Source: Lachnospiraceae bacterium (lineage in GTDB: Bacteria > Bacillota > Clostridia > Lachnospirales > Lachnospiraceae). Taken from it: a stretch of 41,590 nt of DNA. The notes below the pieces were generated by a model. That model ran no database searches, had not been told where the DNA came from, and saw only the letters and a program-made list of their open reading frames with translations. Numbering within the stretch: position 1 is the first letter of the stretch; the number at the start of each line of letters is the position of its first letter. The stretch lies in assembly GCA_017465845.1 (NCBI GenBank), contig JAFTVH010000066.1:1-41590 (forward strand). The letters run 5' to 3'. Positions 15,508 to 22,893 of this stretch are shown here, in pieces. Position numbers and translations under genes: made by a program.

Positions 15508-16149
15508 ATGAAGGAACAGGAAGCATGTCGGATACTGCTGGAAGGCGGAGAAGGCGAGATTGTTGAAAAGAAATCACGATTCATTGCTACAGTGAGAAAG
15601 GTAGAATCTGAGAGCGAGGCAGTTGCTTTTATAGAAGAGATGAAGAAGAAATACTGGGATGCCAGACATAATTGCTCGGCATTTGTCATCGGCAGGAGGG
15701 CAGAACTTACAAGATGCAGCGATGACGGTGAACCCAGCGGTACTGCCGGCAGACCTATGCTGGAGGTGCTACTTGGAGAAGGCATCAGAAATGTGGCTGT
15801 GGTTGTGACCAGATATTTTGGCGGCACCCTGCTTGGAACCGGCGGTTTGGTGCGGGCTTACACACAGGCGGTAAAAGAGGGACTTGCGGCAAGCACCATT
15901 GGTATAGAAAGAGCAGGATATGAGATACTGATAGAGACAGATTATAATGGCGTGGGAAAGCTTCAGTATGTGATGGGACAGCGTGGCATCGAGCCTGTGA
16001 ACAGCGAATATGGCGCAGATGTAAAATTTACGCTGATCATTCCGGTGGAAAAAAGCACAGAACTTGAAAAAGTCATGGTGGAAGCTACGGCTGGCAAGGT
16101 GAAATGGACGAAAAGAAAAGAATTATATTTTATTGACAAAGAAGGTTAA
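15508..16149 (+). CDS. YigZ/IMPACT family protein
   Basis: An IMPACT-family protein of the YigZ/YvyE type, thought to act in translation or RNA metabolism; its biochemical role is poorly known. The 213-aa product has the diagnostic IMPACT signature (DDGEPSGTAGRPMLEVL, then VVTRYFGGTLLGTGGLVRAY) and a C-terminal DUF1949 domain (about 135-205). Two in-frame ATGs are close: the one at 15502 is only about 2 nt from AGGAGA, whereas that at 15508 has normal spacing and is preferred. Its 3' end holds the -35 box of the mgtE leader promoter. Confidence 0.92.
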   Translation: MKEQEACRILLEGGEGEIVEKKSRFIATVRKVESESEAVAFIEEMKKKYWDARHNCSAFVIGRRAELTRCSDDGEPSGTAGRPMLEVLLGEGIRNVAVVVTRYFGGTLLGTGGLVRAYTQAVKEGLAASTIGIERAGYEILIETDYNGVGKLQYVMGQRGIEPVNSEYGADVKFTLIIPVEKSTELEKVMVEATAGKVKWTKRKELYFIDKEG

Positions 16150-16161
16150 GATGGATAAAAT
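16133..16161 (+). promoter_or_regulatory. Promoter of the mgtE leader
   Basis: TTGACA (16133-16138, inside the yigZ 3' end), 17 bp, TAAAAT (16156-16161). The start near 16167 would put the first hairpin at the very 5' end of the RNA. Confidence 0.75.
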
Positions 16162-16222
16162 AAGAGTGGCGGTTGGAAGCAGCAACCGCTAATAACAGGC
16201 ATTTCGAAAGGTGGTGGTTTTA

Positions 16223-16315
16223 ATGAAGGGCAGTAAATCAAGTTCAGATAACCCTCTTCCCGCGGCGATACGCAGCATATTATTTATAATTGAAACCACC
16301 AATTGCCGCAGGTAG
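16223..16315 (+). CDS. Candidate 30-aa leader peptide upstream of mgtE
   Basis: An ATG at 16223 behind AAAGGTGGTGG opens a 30-codon frame, MKGSKSSSDNPLPAAIR and onward, ending ...ETTNCRR with TAG at 16313-16315. It contains SDNPLP, an acidic residue near two prolines. In enterobacterial mgtA/mgtL leaders, proline-rich or acidic-proline segments make translation magnesium-sensitive; comparison with those is inference. Its ribosome site and start codon are sequestered in the 13-bp helix and its stop sits in the next hairpin, so translation would change the folding that decides termination. It may also be a chance frame within an RNA aptamer. Confidence 0.4.
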   Translation: MKGSKSSSDNPLPAAIRSILFIIETTNCRR

Positions 16316-16329
16316 AGACTGCGGTTTTC

Positions 16330-16355
16330 GGCTGATGTCTCTCTCAGCTTTTTTT
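16330..16355 (+). terminator. Intrinsic terminator within the mgtE leader
   Basis: GGCTGA (16330-16335) and TCAGCT (16344-16349), an 8-nt loop, and a run of seven T's at 16349-16355, located about 80 nt before the mgtE start. Confidence 0.65.
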
Positions 16356-16448
16356 CTGTTGGGCATAATAGCTTTTACAGGCTATCTGTACGCCCTGAAA
16401 AGAGGCAGACGAAGCCGTAAGAAAGGAGAAATGCCATGGAACAGCTGA
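16335..16448 (+). CDS. Possible 37-aa membrane peptide overlapping the mgtE start
   Basis: The frame from ATG 16335 reads MSLSAFFLLGIIAFTGYLY, a plausible membrane helix, followed by a strongly basic segment ALKRGRRSRKKGE, and stops 13 nt inside mgtE. That architecture is like small membrane peptides such as MgtS/MgtR that associate with magnesium transporters, but no good ribosome site precedes the ATG and its first codons overlap the leader terminator. Treat as a hypothesis. Confidence 0.25.
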   Translation: MSLSAFFLLGIIAFTGYLYALKRGRRSRKKGEMPWNS

Positions 16449-17785
16449 AAGAAATCACTGAAATCAAAGAACTTCTGGACACCAAGCAGTATACAAGCCT
16501 GCGTCAGTACCTGGCAGAGTTGAACGATGCAGATATCGCCGGACTGATGGATGAGCTTGAGGAAGGAGAACTGCTGAAGGTCTTCCGCATCCTGCCCAAG
16601 AATTTGGCAGCGGATGTATTTTCTTACCTGGATCTGGACAATCAGCACATGATCATAACCTCCCTGACAGACAGAGAGGCTGCTAACATTATCAATAACC
16701 TGATGGCTGATGATGCCGTAGATATGCTGGAGGAGATGCCGGCGAATGTAGTAAAAAAGCTTTTAGCCAATGCCAGCCCGGAAGTGCGCAGGGATATCAA
16801 CCATTTGCTGCGCTATCCGGAGGATTCGGCCGGAAGCATCATGACTGTGGAGTACGTAGATTTAAAGGAAGCGCTCACAGTAGACCAGGCTATCGAGCGG
16901 ATTCGTAAGGTGGGTGTGGATAGTGAGACTATCAATATCTGTTATGTGCTGGATGCTCAGAGAAAGCTTATTGGAACGGTAGCGCTCAGATATCTGCTCT
17001 TAAGTCAGGGAGATGAGATCATTGGGGATATCATGCATGAAAATGTCATCTCTATCAATACTTTGATGGATCAGGAGGAAGTTGCAAGACAGTTCAAGAA
17101 ATATGACTTTACCTCCATGCCTGTTGTGGATAATGAGAACCGCCTTGTGGGAATCATTACTGTCGATGATATCGTGGATATCATGGAAGAAGAGACCACA
17201 GAGGATATGGAGAAGATGGCGGCTATCGTACCCAGTGATAAGCCATATATGAAGACCAGTGTGTGGGAGACTTTTAAAAAGAGAATTCCCTGGCTGCTGC
17301 TTCTGATGATATCAGCTACTTTTACCGGACACATCATTACTACATTCGAGGATGCACTGAGTGTCTATGTGGCGCTGACGGCCTTTATCCCCATGCTGAT
17401 GGATACCGGCGGAAATGCGGGAGGGCAGGCCTCTGTAACTGTCATCCGCGGTCTGTCACTTGGAGAAATTGAATATCGTGATGTGCCTGGGATCGTCTGG
17501 AAGGAAATACGGGTTGCGGTCTTATGCGGAATTGTTCTGGCAGCGGCCAACTTTGTGAAGTTGATGCTTTTGGACCGTGTGGGATTATATGTAGCCCTTG
17601 TAGTGTGCATTACTTTGGCAATTGCTGTGCTGATGGCTATGTTTGTAGGATGCCTGTTGCCCATAGCAGCTAAAAGATTAGGCTTTGACCCGGCAGTGAT
17701 GGCAAGTCCGTTTATAACGACGATTGTAGATGCGCTGTCTTTGTTGGTGTATTTCCAGGTGGCTACCATGATACTTGGATTATAG
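16436..17785 (+). CDS. mgtE: Magnesium channel/transporter MgtE
   Basis: MgtE is a homodimeric magnesium channel gated by cytosolic magnesium. The 449-aa protein has the three parts in order: a helical MgtE-N domain (about 20-125), a CBS pair (about 130-255; e.g. SMPVVDNENRLVGIITVDDIVDIM) and a five-helix membrane domain (about 280-449). Selectivity-region motifs are FIPMLMDTGGNAGGQ and FDPAVMASPFITTIVDALSLLVYF. GAAAGGAG precedes the ATG. The gene is monocistronic with a dedicated promoter, a structured leader and a strong terminator, consistent with control by magnesium status (inferred from gene and context). Confidence 0.96.
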   Translation: MEQLKEITEIKELLDTKQYTSLRQYLAELNDADIAGLMDELEEGELLKVFRILPKNLAADVFSYLDLDNQHMIITSLTDREAANIINNLMADDAVDMLEEMPANVVKKLLANASPEVRRDINHLLRYPEDSAGSIMTVEYVDLKEALTVDQAIERIRKVGVDSETINICYVLDAQRKLIGTVALRYLLLSQGDEIIGDIMHENVISINTLMDQEEVARQFKKYDFTSMPVVDNENRLVGIITVDDIVDIMEEETTEDMEKMAAIVPSDKPYMKTSVWETFKKRIPWLLLLMISATFTGHIITTFEDALSVYVALTAFIPMLMDTGGNAGGQASVTVIRGLSLGEIEYRDVPGIVWKEIRVAVLCGIVLAAANFVKLMLLDRVGLYVALVVCITLAIAVLMAMFVGCLLPIAAKRLGFDPAVMASPFITTIVDALSLLVYFQVATMILGL

Positions 17786-17801
17786 CTGAGGAGAAAAATG
17801 T

Positions 17802-17864
17802 AAAACAGCTGCAAATTAGTATGCTGCCTGGTGAGAGGACAGTATACCAATTTGCAGCTGTTTT
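17802..17864. terminator. Bidirectional terminator between mgtE and hicB
   Basis: A perfect 16-bp stem AAAACAGCTGCAAATT (17802-17817) / AATTTGCAGCTGTTTT (17849-17864) whose A/T ends give a T run on either strand; the loop holds a small GTAT/ATAC stem. Confidence 0.9.
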
Positions 17865-17887
17865 ATTTATGGCATATAATGCCCGAA

Positions 17888-18325
17888 TCAGCGGCGGGAG
17901 ATTGAGGAATGATGCCCAAGTTTTTCCATTAAAGCCTCCTGCAGAACGCGTGACACGTTGAGTTTTGCTTTTTCTGCTTCTAAATTCAGCCAGTTAGGGA
18001 GTGTGACGTTGCGGCGGACGGTTTTGGTATCCAGCATACGTCTGTATAGCGTAAAATCTACATCCACCATTGTAAGGATGCCGGTAGTATAATCAAAATC
18101 TTCTGTATCTTTGCGGGCTGCCTCTAAGGCTGTGGAATATTCAGATGGCTGTGGTAACGGAATACCGCTGTCTTCCAGATCAATTCCTTTTAATCCGATA
18201 GCATCTCTTGCCATGGCAATTGCATCTGCCAGGCTTTTTCCTTCTGTATAAATGTCCATATCGGGAACGTATACAAGATAATCATTTCCTTGAGTGGCTA
18301 TAAAAGTTGGATATGCCTGTTTCAT
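17888..18325 (-). CDS. hicB: HicB-family antitoxin
   Basis: HicB neutralises HicA and represses the operon. The 145-aa protein has the N-terminal RNase H-like HicB fold (YPTFIATQGNDYLVYVPDMDIYTEGKSLADAIAMA split over residues 5-40, then GIPLPQPSEY) and a C-terminal ribbon-helix-helix-like segment (VRRNVTLPNWLNLEAEKA, LNVSRVLQEAL) for DNA binding. It starts 18 nt after the hicA stop on the same strand, preceded by GGGAAAGGA. Order toxin-then-antitoxin is the usual hicAB order. Confidence 0.9.
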   Translation of the reverse strand: MKQAYPTFIATQGNDYLVYVPDMDIYTEGKSLADAIAMARDAIGLKGIDLEDSGIPLPQPSEYSTALEAARKDTEDFDYTTGILTMVDVDFTLYRRMLDTKTVRRNVTLPNWLNLEAEKAKLNVSRVLQEALMEKLGHHSSISRR

Positions 18326-18343
18326 ATGAGTCCTTTCCCGGAA

Positions 18344-18517
18344 CTATAATAAGTCCCACTTCTTTAAAATTCTGCGTGCTGTGATTTCATTGATTTCTCT
18401 GTGTCTCGGAACTTGCTCAGTGTCACTGCCACGCTTGTATGTATCGTGGTTGCCACCATGCTCTTTGAAGCGAAAGCCGGCTTGCTCCAGTCTTTTTATT
18501 AAATCTTTTCTTTTCAA
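18344..18517 (-). CDS. hicA: HicA-family mRNA interferase toxin
   Basis: HicA cleaves mRNA and tmRNA in a translation-independent way. On the minus strand a TTG at 18517-18515, six bases after a perfect AGGAGG, opens 57 codons: (M)KRKDLIKRLEQAGFRF, then KEHGGNHDTYKRG, ending RRILKKWDLL. The layout matches the short dsRBD-like HicA fold: KDLIKRLEQAGF helix, a Gly-rich turn followed by the catalytic-type His (GGNHD, where many homologues have GSHH), and the VPRHREINEITARRILK C-terminus. The TTG start may keep toxin synthesis low. Confidence 0.87.
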   Translation of the reverse strand: MKRKDLIKRLEQAGFRFKEHGGNHDTYKRGSDTEQVPRHREINEITARRILKKWDLL

Positions 18518-18534
18518 GTATTTCCTCCTTTTTT

Positions 18535-18564
18535 ATTATATACACATTTAATACACATTGTCAA
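18535..18564 (-). promoter_or_regulatory. hicAB promoter with direct-repeat operator
   Basis: On the minus strand: TTGACA (18564-18559), an 18-bp spacer, TATAAT (18540-18535). The spacer is filled by two copies of AATGTGTA (plus-strand 18541-18548 and 18552-18559), 11 bp apart, i.e. one helical turn. This is a likely binding site for the RHH part of HicB (inference). Confidence 0.7.
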
Positions 18565-18825
18565 TATTTATAAGAATATCTATGTCCAATACGCGTTTCC
18601 TTTTCTGCTAAATTAAGATACAGAAAAGTCGCAAAGCGGAGAAATAGAGATGGTAGTTGAATAGTAACGGGCGTTTACCAAACAATTTTACAAGTATAGG
18701 AAAACGGAAGATTCTTCCGAAGATTACAATATCAGATACAATACAGGAAAAGTCTAATTAACTTGTTCCTGTATTGCACCGTATCATATTCAGATAATTG
18801 ATATCAGAAAGGAACCATAAATAAT
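18565..18825. other. Intergenic region between hicA and pfp
   Basis: No coding sequence is seen. It holds two hairpins on the pfp side. CGGAAG-ATT-CTTCCG (18705-18719) is followed on the minus strand by TTTT. A longer 11-bp stem pairs 18739-18749 with 18766-18776. Either may end the pfp transcript. Confidence 0.5.
18701..18719 (-). terminator. Probable terminator of pfp
   Basis: A 6-bp stem CGGAAG/CTTCCG with a 3-nt loop followed on the minus strand by TTTTCC; an 11-bp stem (18739-18776) lies just before it. Confidence 0.5.
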
Positions 18826-20067
18826 TTACTTTCTCTTCAATACCAGATGCTGAGGCAGACCATTTACCATAAACGGCTGGTAGTCGCCCTGAATCAGTGG
18901 CTCAATATAATTAATGAATTCTTCAGTTATGTAGTTGCCTTCCTTGTTCACCCAGTTCCTGGGAACCAGTTTTTCGTTATTGGCAATGCGGTGTACATCA
19001 TAGATACCGGCTGCACTCATATAAGGATCATCGGATACGCGGTCGATAACAACCATCTTACCTGTATCGCCTTCGTCAGCGGCTTTGACAGCAGCACCGC
19101 CTACCATGAAAGCTTCGTTGATATCTACGCGGGAGGCCATGTGGGAAGCACTTCTCTGCAATGTGGAGAATTCAATACTTCTGGTCTTACAGCCAATCTC
19201 AGCGCCCAGAAATCCTGCCAGATAAGCGGCAGTTCCCTGAAGCTGTTTGTGACCGAACGCATCCACATAATCGGCACCACCGGACAACTCACAGACATAG
19301 CGGCCATCAGCCAGCTTGATACCTTCTGAAACCGCGATGACGATAGAATTCTTTTTCTTCAGCAGCTCTTTTACTTTAGCCAGGAATTTATCGATATCAA
19401 AGGTGATTTCCGGCAGATAGATCAAATCAGGGCCATCGCAGTCCTCTGTCTTGGCAAGGGCAGTAGCACCGGTCAGCCAGCCCGCATTACGTCCCATAAC
19501 TTCCAGTACGGTAATATTTTCTTTATTATATGTAAGTCCTAATGCATCACGAATGACTTCCTTGGTGGAGGCGGCAATATACTTTGCGGCACTTCCAAAA
19601 CCGGGAGTATGGTCTGTCAGAGCCAAGTCATTGTCAATAGTCTTGGGAACGCCCAGGAATTTCTGCTTATGTCCCTTAACAATAGCGAAATCAGACAGCT
19701 TCTTGATCGTATCCATGGAATCGTTACCGCCGATGTAGATAAATGCTTCGATATCCAGCTTATCCAGAATCTTGAAGATTTTCTCATAAATCTCAGGGTT
19801 CTCGTGAATCTCGGGCAGTTTGTATCTGCAGGAGCCCAGGAATGCAGAAGGTGTTCTTTTCAGCAGTTCGATATCCATATCGGAATGAATCTGGGTGGAA
19901 AGGTCGACGTACTGCTCATCCAGAAAGCCCTGAATACCGTGTAACATACCGTATACTTTGTTGAATCCACGCTCTTTAGCAGTTTTGTAGACGCCTGCAA
20001 GACTGGAATTGATAACTGAAGTGGGACCGCCGGACTGACCTACGATGATGTTGCGTTTTTTTGCCAT
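18826..20067 (-). CDS. pfp: Phosphofructokinase, probably PPi-dependent
   Basis: This glycolytic enzyme phosphorylates fructose 6-phosphate. The 413-aa protein starts MAKKRNIIVGQSGGPTSV at the ATG at 20067 behind AGGAGG. Two specificity positions point to pyrophosphate rather than ATP: IGGNDSMDT has Asp116 where ATP enzymes have Gly (GGDGS), and GVPKTIDNDL has Lys142 two residues after the Gly, characteristic of PPi enzymes. NAGWLTGATALA and EGIKL follow as in the family. It is longer than 320-residue bacterial PfkA. Biochemical proof of the donor is not available from sequence. Confidence 0.88.
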   Translation of the reverse strand: MAKKRNIIVGQSGGPTSVINSSLAGVYKTAKERGFNKVYGMLHGIQGFLDEQYVDLSTQIHSDMDIELLKRTPSAFLGSCRYKLPEIHENPEIYEKIFKILDKLDIEAFIYIGGNDSMDTIKKLSDFAIVKGHKQKFLGVPKTIDNDLALTDHTPGFGSAAKYIAASTKEVIRDALGLTYNKENITVLEVMGRNAGWLTGATALAKTEDCDGPDLIYLPEITFDIDKFLAKVKELLKKKNSIVIAVSEGIKLADGRYVCELSGGADYVDAFGHKQLQGTAAYLAGFLGAEIGCKTRSIEFSTLQRSASHMASRVDINEAFMVGGAAVKAADEGDTGKMVVIDRVSDDPYMSAAGIYDVHRIANNEKLVPRNWVNKEGNYITEEFINYIEPLIQGDYQPFMVNGLPQHLVLKRK

Positions 20068-20128
20068 AAATGGTTTTCCTCCTTTTAATGCATTGTGGGT
20101 GGAAGTTATGGGGTGGGGCAAGGACCCC

Positions 20129-20267
20129 GCCTGGTGAGGCCTGGCAGTTCATTTTCAAGCACGCTCTCGCTCTGTGAAAAACGTAGCGGACGCTAAGCTC
20201 GAAAGGACCTCGCTAAGCGCCGACGTTTTTCAAAGGCCTGAAAATAAACTGCCAGGCCTTACCAGGC
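20129..20267. repeat. 139-bp nested inverted repeat in the pfp leader
   Basis: Outer arms of 32 nt (20129-20160 and 20236-20267) match as inverted repeats at about 29 of 32 positions, beginning GCCTGGTGAGGCCTGGCAG. Inner arms GAAAAACGT (20176-20184) and ACGTTTTTC (20223-20231) are perfect. The centre contains CGCTAAGC twice. No ORF is inside. It lies between the pfp promoter and start codon, so the pfp mRNA would carry it. It resembles a MITE or REP-like element; no target-site duplication was identified. Confidence 0.75.
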
Positions 20268-20338
20268 TGCTCTTGCAGCATCCATAACTTCTACGACAAT
20301 GGTTAAATGCACGAAAAATAATTAAGTTATTAAAAATA

Positions 20339-20367
20339 ATTATAGCAAATGTTGATGCGTGGTGCAA
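20339..20367 (-). promoter_or_regulatory. pfp promoter
   Basis: On the minus strand TTGCAC (20367-20362), 17 bp, TGC-TATAAT (20344-20339). It predicts a leader of about 265 nt that includes the inverted-repeat element. Confidence 0.7.
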
Positions 20368-20479
20368 TATAAATGTTGCTATGGAATTAAAAATGCACAA
20401 AATGCAATGGAAATGCAGAATGAATTTATAAAAAACGCATAGATATTTGCAAACGGAGTGGGATTGAAAGGTAAAATGT

Positions 20480-21883
20480 TTAGGGCAAAAGAGCTTTGTA
20501 AATCAAATCAATGGCCTGCGCCATGTTTTCTTCTGCGACAAACGAATAGTTTATGATAAAAATATGTTTTACGCTCTCGGGAGGGGACTGATAATATTGG
20601 GATAGGGAGGAAAGTTTTATCCCGGATTGCTGCAGTCTTAAAAGCAATTCTTCATCGGAGAATTCGGTTTTTAATTGCAGAAGAAAATGTAGTCCTGCAT
20701 GTTCTTCGGAAATCACGGCATAAGAAGCGAGGGGACTGTCGGCGATTGCCTGTAACAGTTTGTCGCGTTTGCTGTGATAATAATTGCGCATGCGGTTGAT
20801 GTGCTTTTCAAAGTATCCTTCGGAGATAAAACGTGCCAGCGTGTACTGCTCAAAATTGGAAACAGTACAGGAATAAAAATATAATTTAGAATAAAAAGTG
20901 TTCACCAGATGCTTCGGAAGGACCATGTAGCTGATACGTATCGTGGAGGCCAGCGTCTTCGTAAAGGTATTGATGTAGATGACCTTCTCCTGTACGTCGA
21001 TGCTCTGCAGGGGTGGTATCGGCTGACCGTTCAGGCGGTATTCGCTGTCATAATCGTCTTCGATAATATAGCGGGAATCTGATTTGGAAGCCCAGCCTAA
21101 CAGTTCATATCGTCTGCTGATGGGCATAATCGTACCCGTGGGGAAATGATGGGATGGGGAGATATGTACAATATCAATATTCTGCTCTTCCAAATCTGAA
21201 ATCTTTACGCCGCAAGCATCTATGGAAGCGAAGCTGCAGGAAATACAATGGCTCTTGTAAATCTGGGAAATCTTGCTGTATCCCGGATCCTCTACTGCAT
21301 AGTGTTTGTCAAATCCAAGAAGCTGTATCAGCAATCCATATAAGTATTCCGTACCGGCACCGATGATAATCTGTTCCGGTGAGACTGTCATATTGCGAAA
21401 GTCTTTTAAATGTTTGGCGATAGCCTGACGAAGCGGCAAAATACCACCACAGGGGGGATTGGTCAAAAGCTCCTGTTGGTTATGAGTCAGTAATTCGCGG
21501 GTAATCTTTGCCCATATGGAAAACGGAAAATGTTCAGAACTGGTCTGGTTGCTGGTAAAATCAGCAAAATAGTTGGATTTACCGGAGGAAAGCTGCACAT
21601 TTTCTGTAGAGAGAATAGGTTCTTTTTTCTTAGCTATGGTCTTGATGTCTGTCACAAAGTATCCCTTTTTGGGAATAGAATAGACATAACCTTCTGCTAC
21701 AAGTTGGGCATAAGCATTTTCCACAGTGATGATGCTTATGTTCAGATTTTTCGCAAGACTGCGTTTTGAAGGAAGCTTCTCGCCGGCATGGAGAACCTCC
21801 TGTAATATGTCGTTTTTGATGCACTTATATAAATAGGTATAAAGGCAATCTGACCCTATATTAGTAAAAGAATAAGTGATCAT
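20480..21883 (-). CDS. pdxR: MocR/PdxR-type regulator (GntR HTH fused to aminotransferase fold)
   Basis: MocR regulators sense pyridoxal phosphate and PdxR activates PLP synthesis genes. The 467-aa protein has an N-terminal winged helix (about 10-80; [26 protein letters not shown]) and a fold-type I aminotransferase domain (about 105-467). PLP-binding residues are visible: [11 protein letters not shown] with the Asp, and Lys309 in [17 protein letters not shown]. It is transcribed divergently from pdxS-pdxT across 119 bp containing an inverted repeat, which supports the PdxR assignment. The start at 21883 is chosen because GAGGTG lies about 8 nt upstream. Confidence 0.87.
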   Translation of the reverse strand: MITYSFTNIGSDCLYTYLYKCIKNDILQEVLHAGEKLPSKRSLAKNLNISIITVENAYAQLVAEGYVYSIPKKGYFVTDIKTIAKKKEPILSTENVQLSSGKSNYFADFTSNQTSSEHFPFSIWAKITRELLTHNQQELLTNPPCGGILPLRQAIAKHLKDFRNMTVSPEQIIIGAGTEYLYGLLIQLLGFDKHYAVEDPGYSKISQIYKSHCISCSFASIDACGVKISDLEEQNIDIVHISPSHHFPTGTIMPISRRYELLGWASKSDSRYIIEDDYDSEYRLNGQPIPPLQSIDVQEKVIYINTFTKTLASTIRISYMVLPKHLVNTFYSKLYFYSCTVSNFEQYTLARFISEGYFEKHINRMRNYYHSKRDKLLQAIADSPLASYAVISEEHAGLHFLLQLKTEFSDEELLLRLQQSGIKLSSLSQYYQSPPESVKHIFIINYSFVAEENMAQAIDLIYKALLP

Positions 21884-21901
21884 ACCATGTTCACCTCTCA
21901 A

Positions 21902-21951
21902 ATCTGACCTTTCTGAATATATTTAAATTGGATATTTTAATATGGTCAGAT
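21902..21951. promoter_or_regulatory. Candidate PdxR operator in the divergent region
   Basis: ATCTGACC (21902-21909) and GGTCAGAT (21944-21951) are perfect 8-bp inverted half-sites 42 bp apart (four helical turns), within an AT-rich segment. The right half-site lies between the -35 and -10 positions of the pdxS promoter. Confidence 0.55.
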
Positions 21952-21956
21952 ATCAT

Positions 21957-21962
21957 TATAAT
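21957..21962 (+). promoter_or_regulatory. -10 box of the pdxS promoter
   Basis: TATAAT 41 nt before pdxS, with no recognisable -35 box, as expected for an activator-dependent promoter. Confidence 0.55.
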
Positions 21963-22002
21963 AGAATCTATCTTAAAAATCAATCCGGGAGGAAATAATA
22001 TT

Positions 22003-22875
22003 ATGTCAGAGAGATATAAATTGAACAAAGAATTGGCGCAGATGTTAAAGGGTGGCGTAATCATGGATGTGACAACGCCTGAGCAGGCAAAGATCGCCGA
22101 GGCAGCAGGAGCTTGTGCAGTTATGGCGCTGGAGCGTATTCCGGCTGATATCAGAGCAGCAGGCGGTGTATCCCGTATGAGCGATCCCAAGATGATAAAA
22201 GGAATTCAGGATGCGGTGTCCATTCCTGTAATGGCAAAATGCCGCATCGGACATTTTGTGGAAGCACAGGTACTGGAAGCCATAGAGATTGATTACATCG
22301 ATGAAAGTGAGGTGCTTTCACCGGCAGATGATATATACCATATTGATAAAACAAAATTCAAGGTTCCCTTTGTGTGTGGTGCCAAAGACTTGGGTGAAGC
22401 GCTTCGCCGCATCAGTGAGGGAGCTTCCATGATCCGTACCAAGGGTGAGCCCGGAACCGGTGATATTGTGCAGGCAGTCCGCCACATGCGAATGATGAAC
22501 AGTGAAATAGCTAAGATTACGGCTATGCGTGAGGATGAACTGTTCCAGGAGGCCAAGGTGCTGCAGGTACCGTATGATCTGGTTGTCTATGTACATGAAA
22601 ACGGCAAGCTTCCTGTTGTAAACTTTGCGGCAGGCGGTGTGGCAACACCGGCAGACGCTGCTTTGATGATGCAGCTGGGGGCAGAAGGTGTATTTGTCGG
22701 TTCCGGTATCTTTAAGTCCGGCAACCCGGAGAAGAGAGCCAATGCAATCGTAAAAGCTGTGACCAACTATAAAGATGCCGGCTTAATTGCATCACTTTCT
22801 GAAGATCTCGGCGAGGCAATGGTGGGAATCAACGAGCAGGAAATCCAGCTTTTGATGGCAGAGAGAGGAAAGTAA
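22003..22875 (+). CDS. pdxS: Pyridoxal 5'-phosphate synthase, lyase subunit
   Basis: PdxS condenses ribose 5-phosphate, glyceraldehyde 3-phosphate and ammonia into PLP as a dodecamer with PdxT. The 290-aa TIM-barrel protein starts [19 protein letters not shown]; the ATG at 22003 follows GGGAGG. Catalytic lysines are visible: Lys79 in [10 protein letters not shown] and Lys147 in [38 protein letters not shown] is split by the usual phosphate-binding glycines. The 18-nt gap to pdxT makes an operon. Confidence 0.98.
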   Translation: MSERYKLNKELAQMLKGGVIMDVTTPEQAKIAEAAGACAVMALERIPADIRAAGGVSRMSDPKMIKGIQDAVSIPVMAKCRIGHFVEAQVLEAIEIDYIDESEVLSPADDIYHIDKTKFKVPFVCGAKDLGEALRRISEGASMIRTKGEPGTGDIVQAVRHMRMMNSEIAKITAMREDELFQEAKVLQVPYDLVVYVHENGKLPVVNFAAGGVATPADAALMMQLGAEGVFVGSGIFKSGNPEKRANAIVKAVTNYKDAGLIASLSEDLGEAMVGINEQEIQLLMAERGK

Positions 22876-22893
22876 GAGAAAGAGGAAATCAGA

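Larger units (their letters stand above)
16167..16435 (+). promoter_or_regulatory. Structured attenuator-like leader of mgtE
   Basis: Four elements are readable by eye. First, a 5' hairpin has GCGGTTG (16169-16175) pairing with CAACCGC (16183-16189). Second, a 13-bp helix pairs 16212-16224 with 16289-16301 (one G-U pair), enclosing most of a 30-codon ORF and covering its ribosome site. Third, hairpin CCGCAG/CTGCGG (16306-16311, 16319-16324) contains the ORF stop codon in its loop. Fourth, a terminator (16330-16335 with 16344-16349) is followed by seven T's. AGAGAC (16314-16319) can instead pair with GTCTCT (16337-16342), which would break the third and fourth elements. This suggests regulated termination before mgtE. 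The M-box magnesium riboswitch core was not recognised; a diverged or unlisted class is possible. Confidence 0.7.

Noticed and set aside
16207-16301. M-box magnesium riboswitch in the mgtE leader
   Set aside because: Short look-alikes (GGTG..TTTTAATG, GATACGC) occur but in the wrong order and without the rest of the conserved core; a covariance search is needed to settle it.
18565-18825. A remnant gene between hicA and pfp
   Set aside because: No frame longer than a few codons with a ribosome site; only hairpins are visible.
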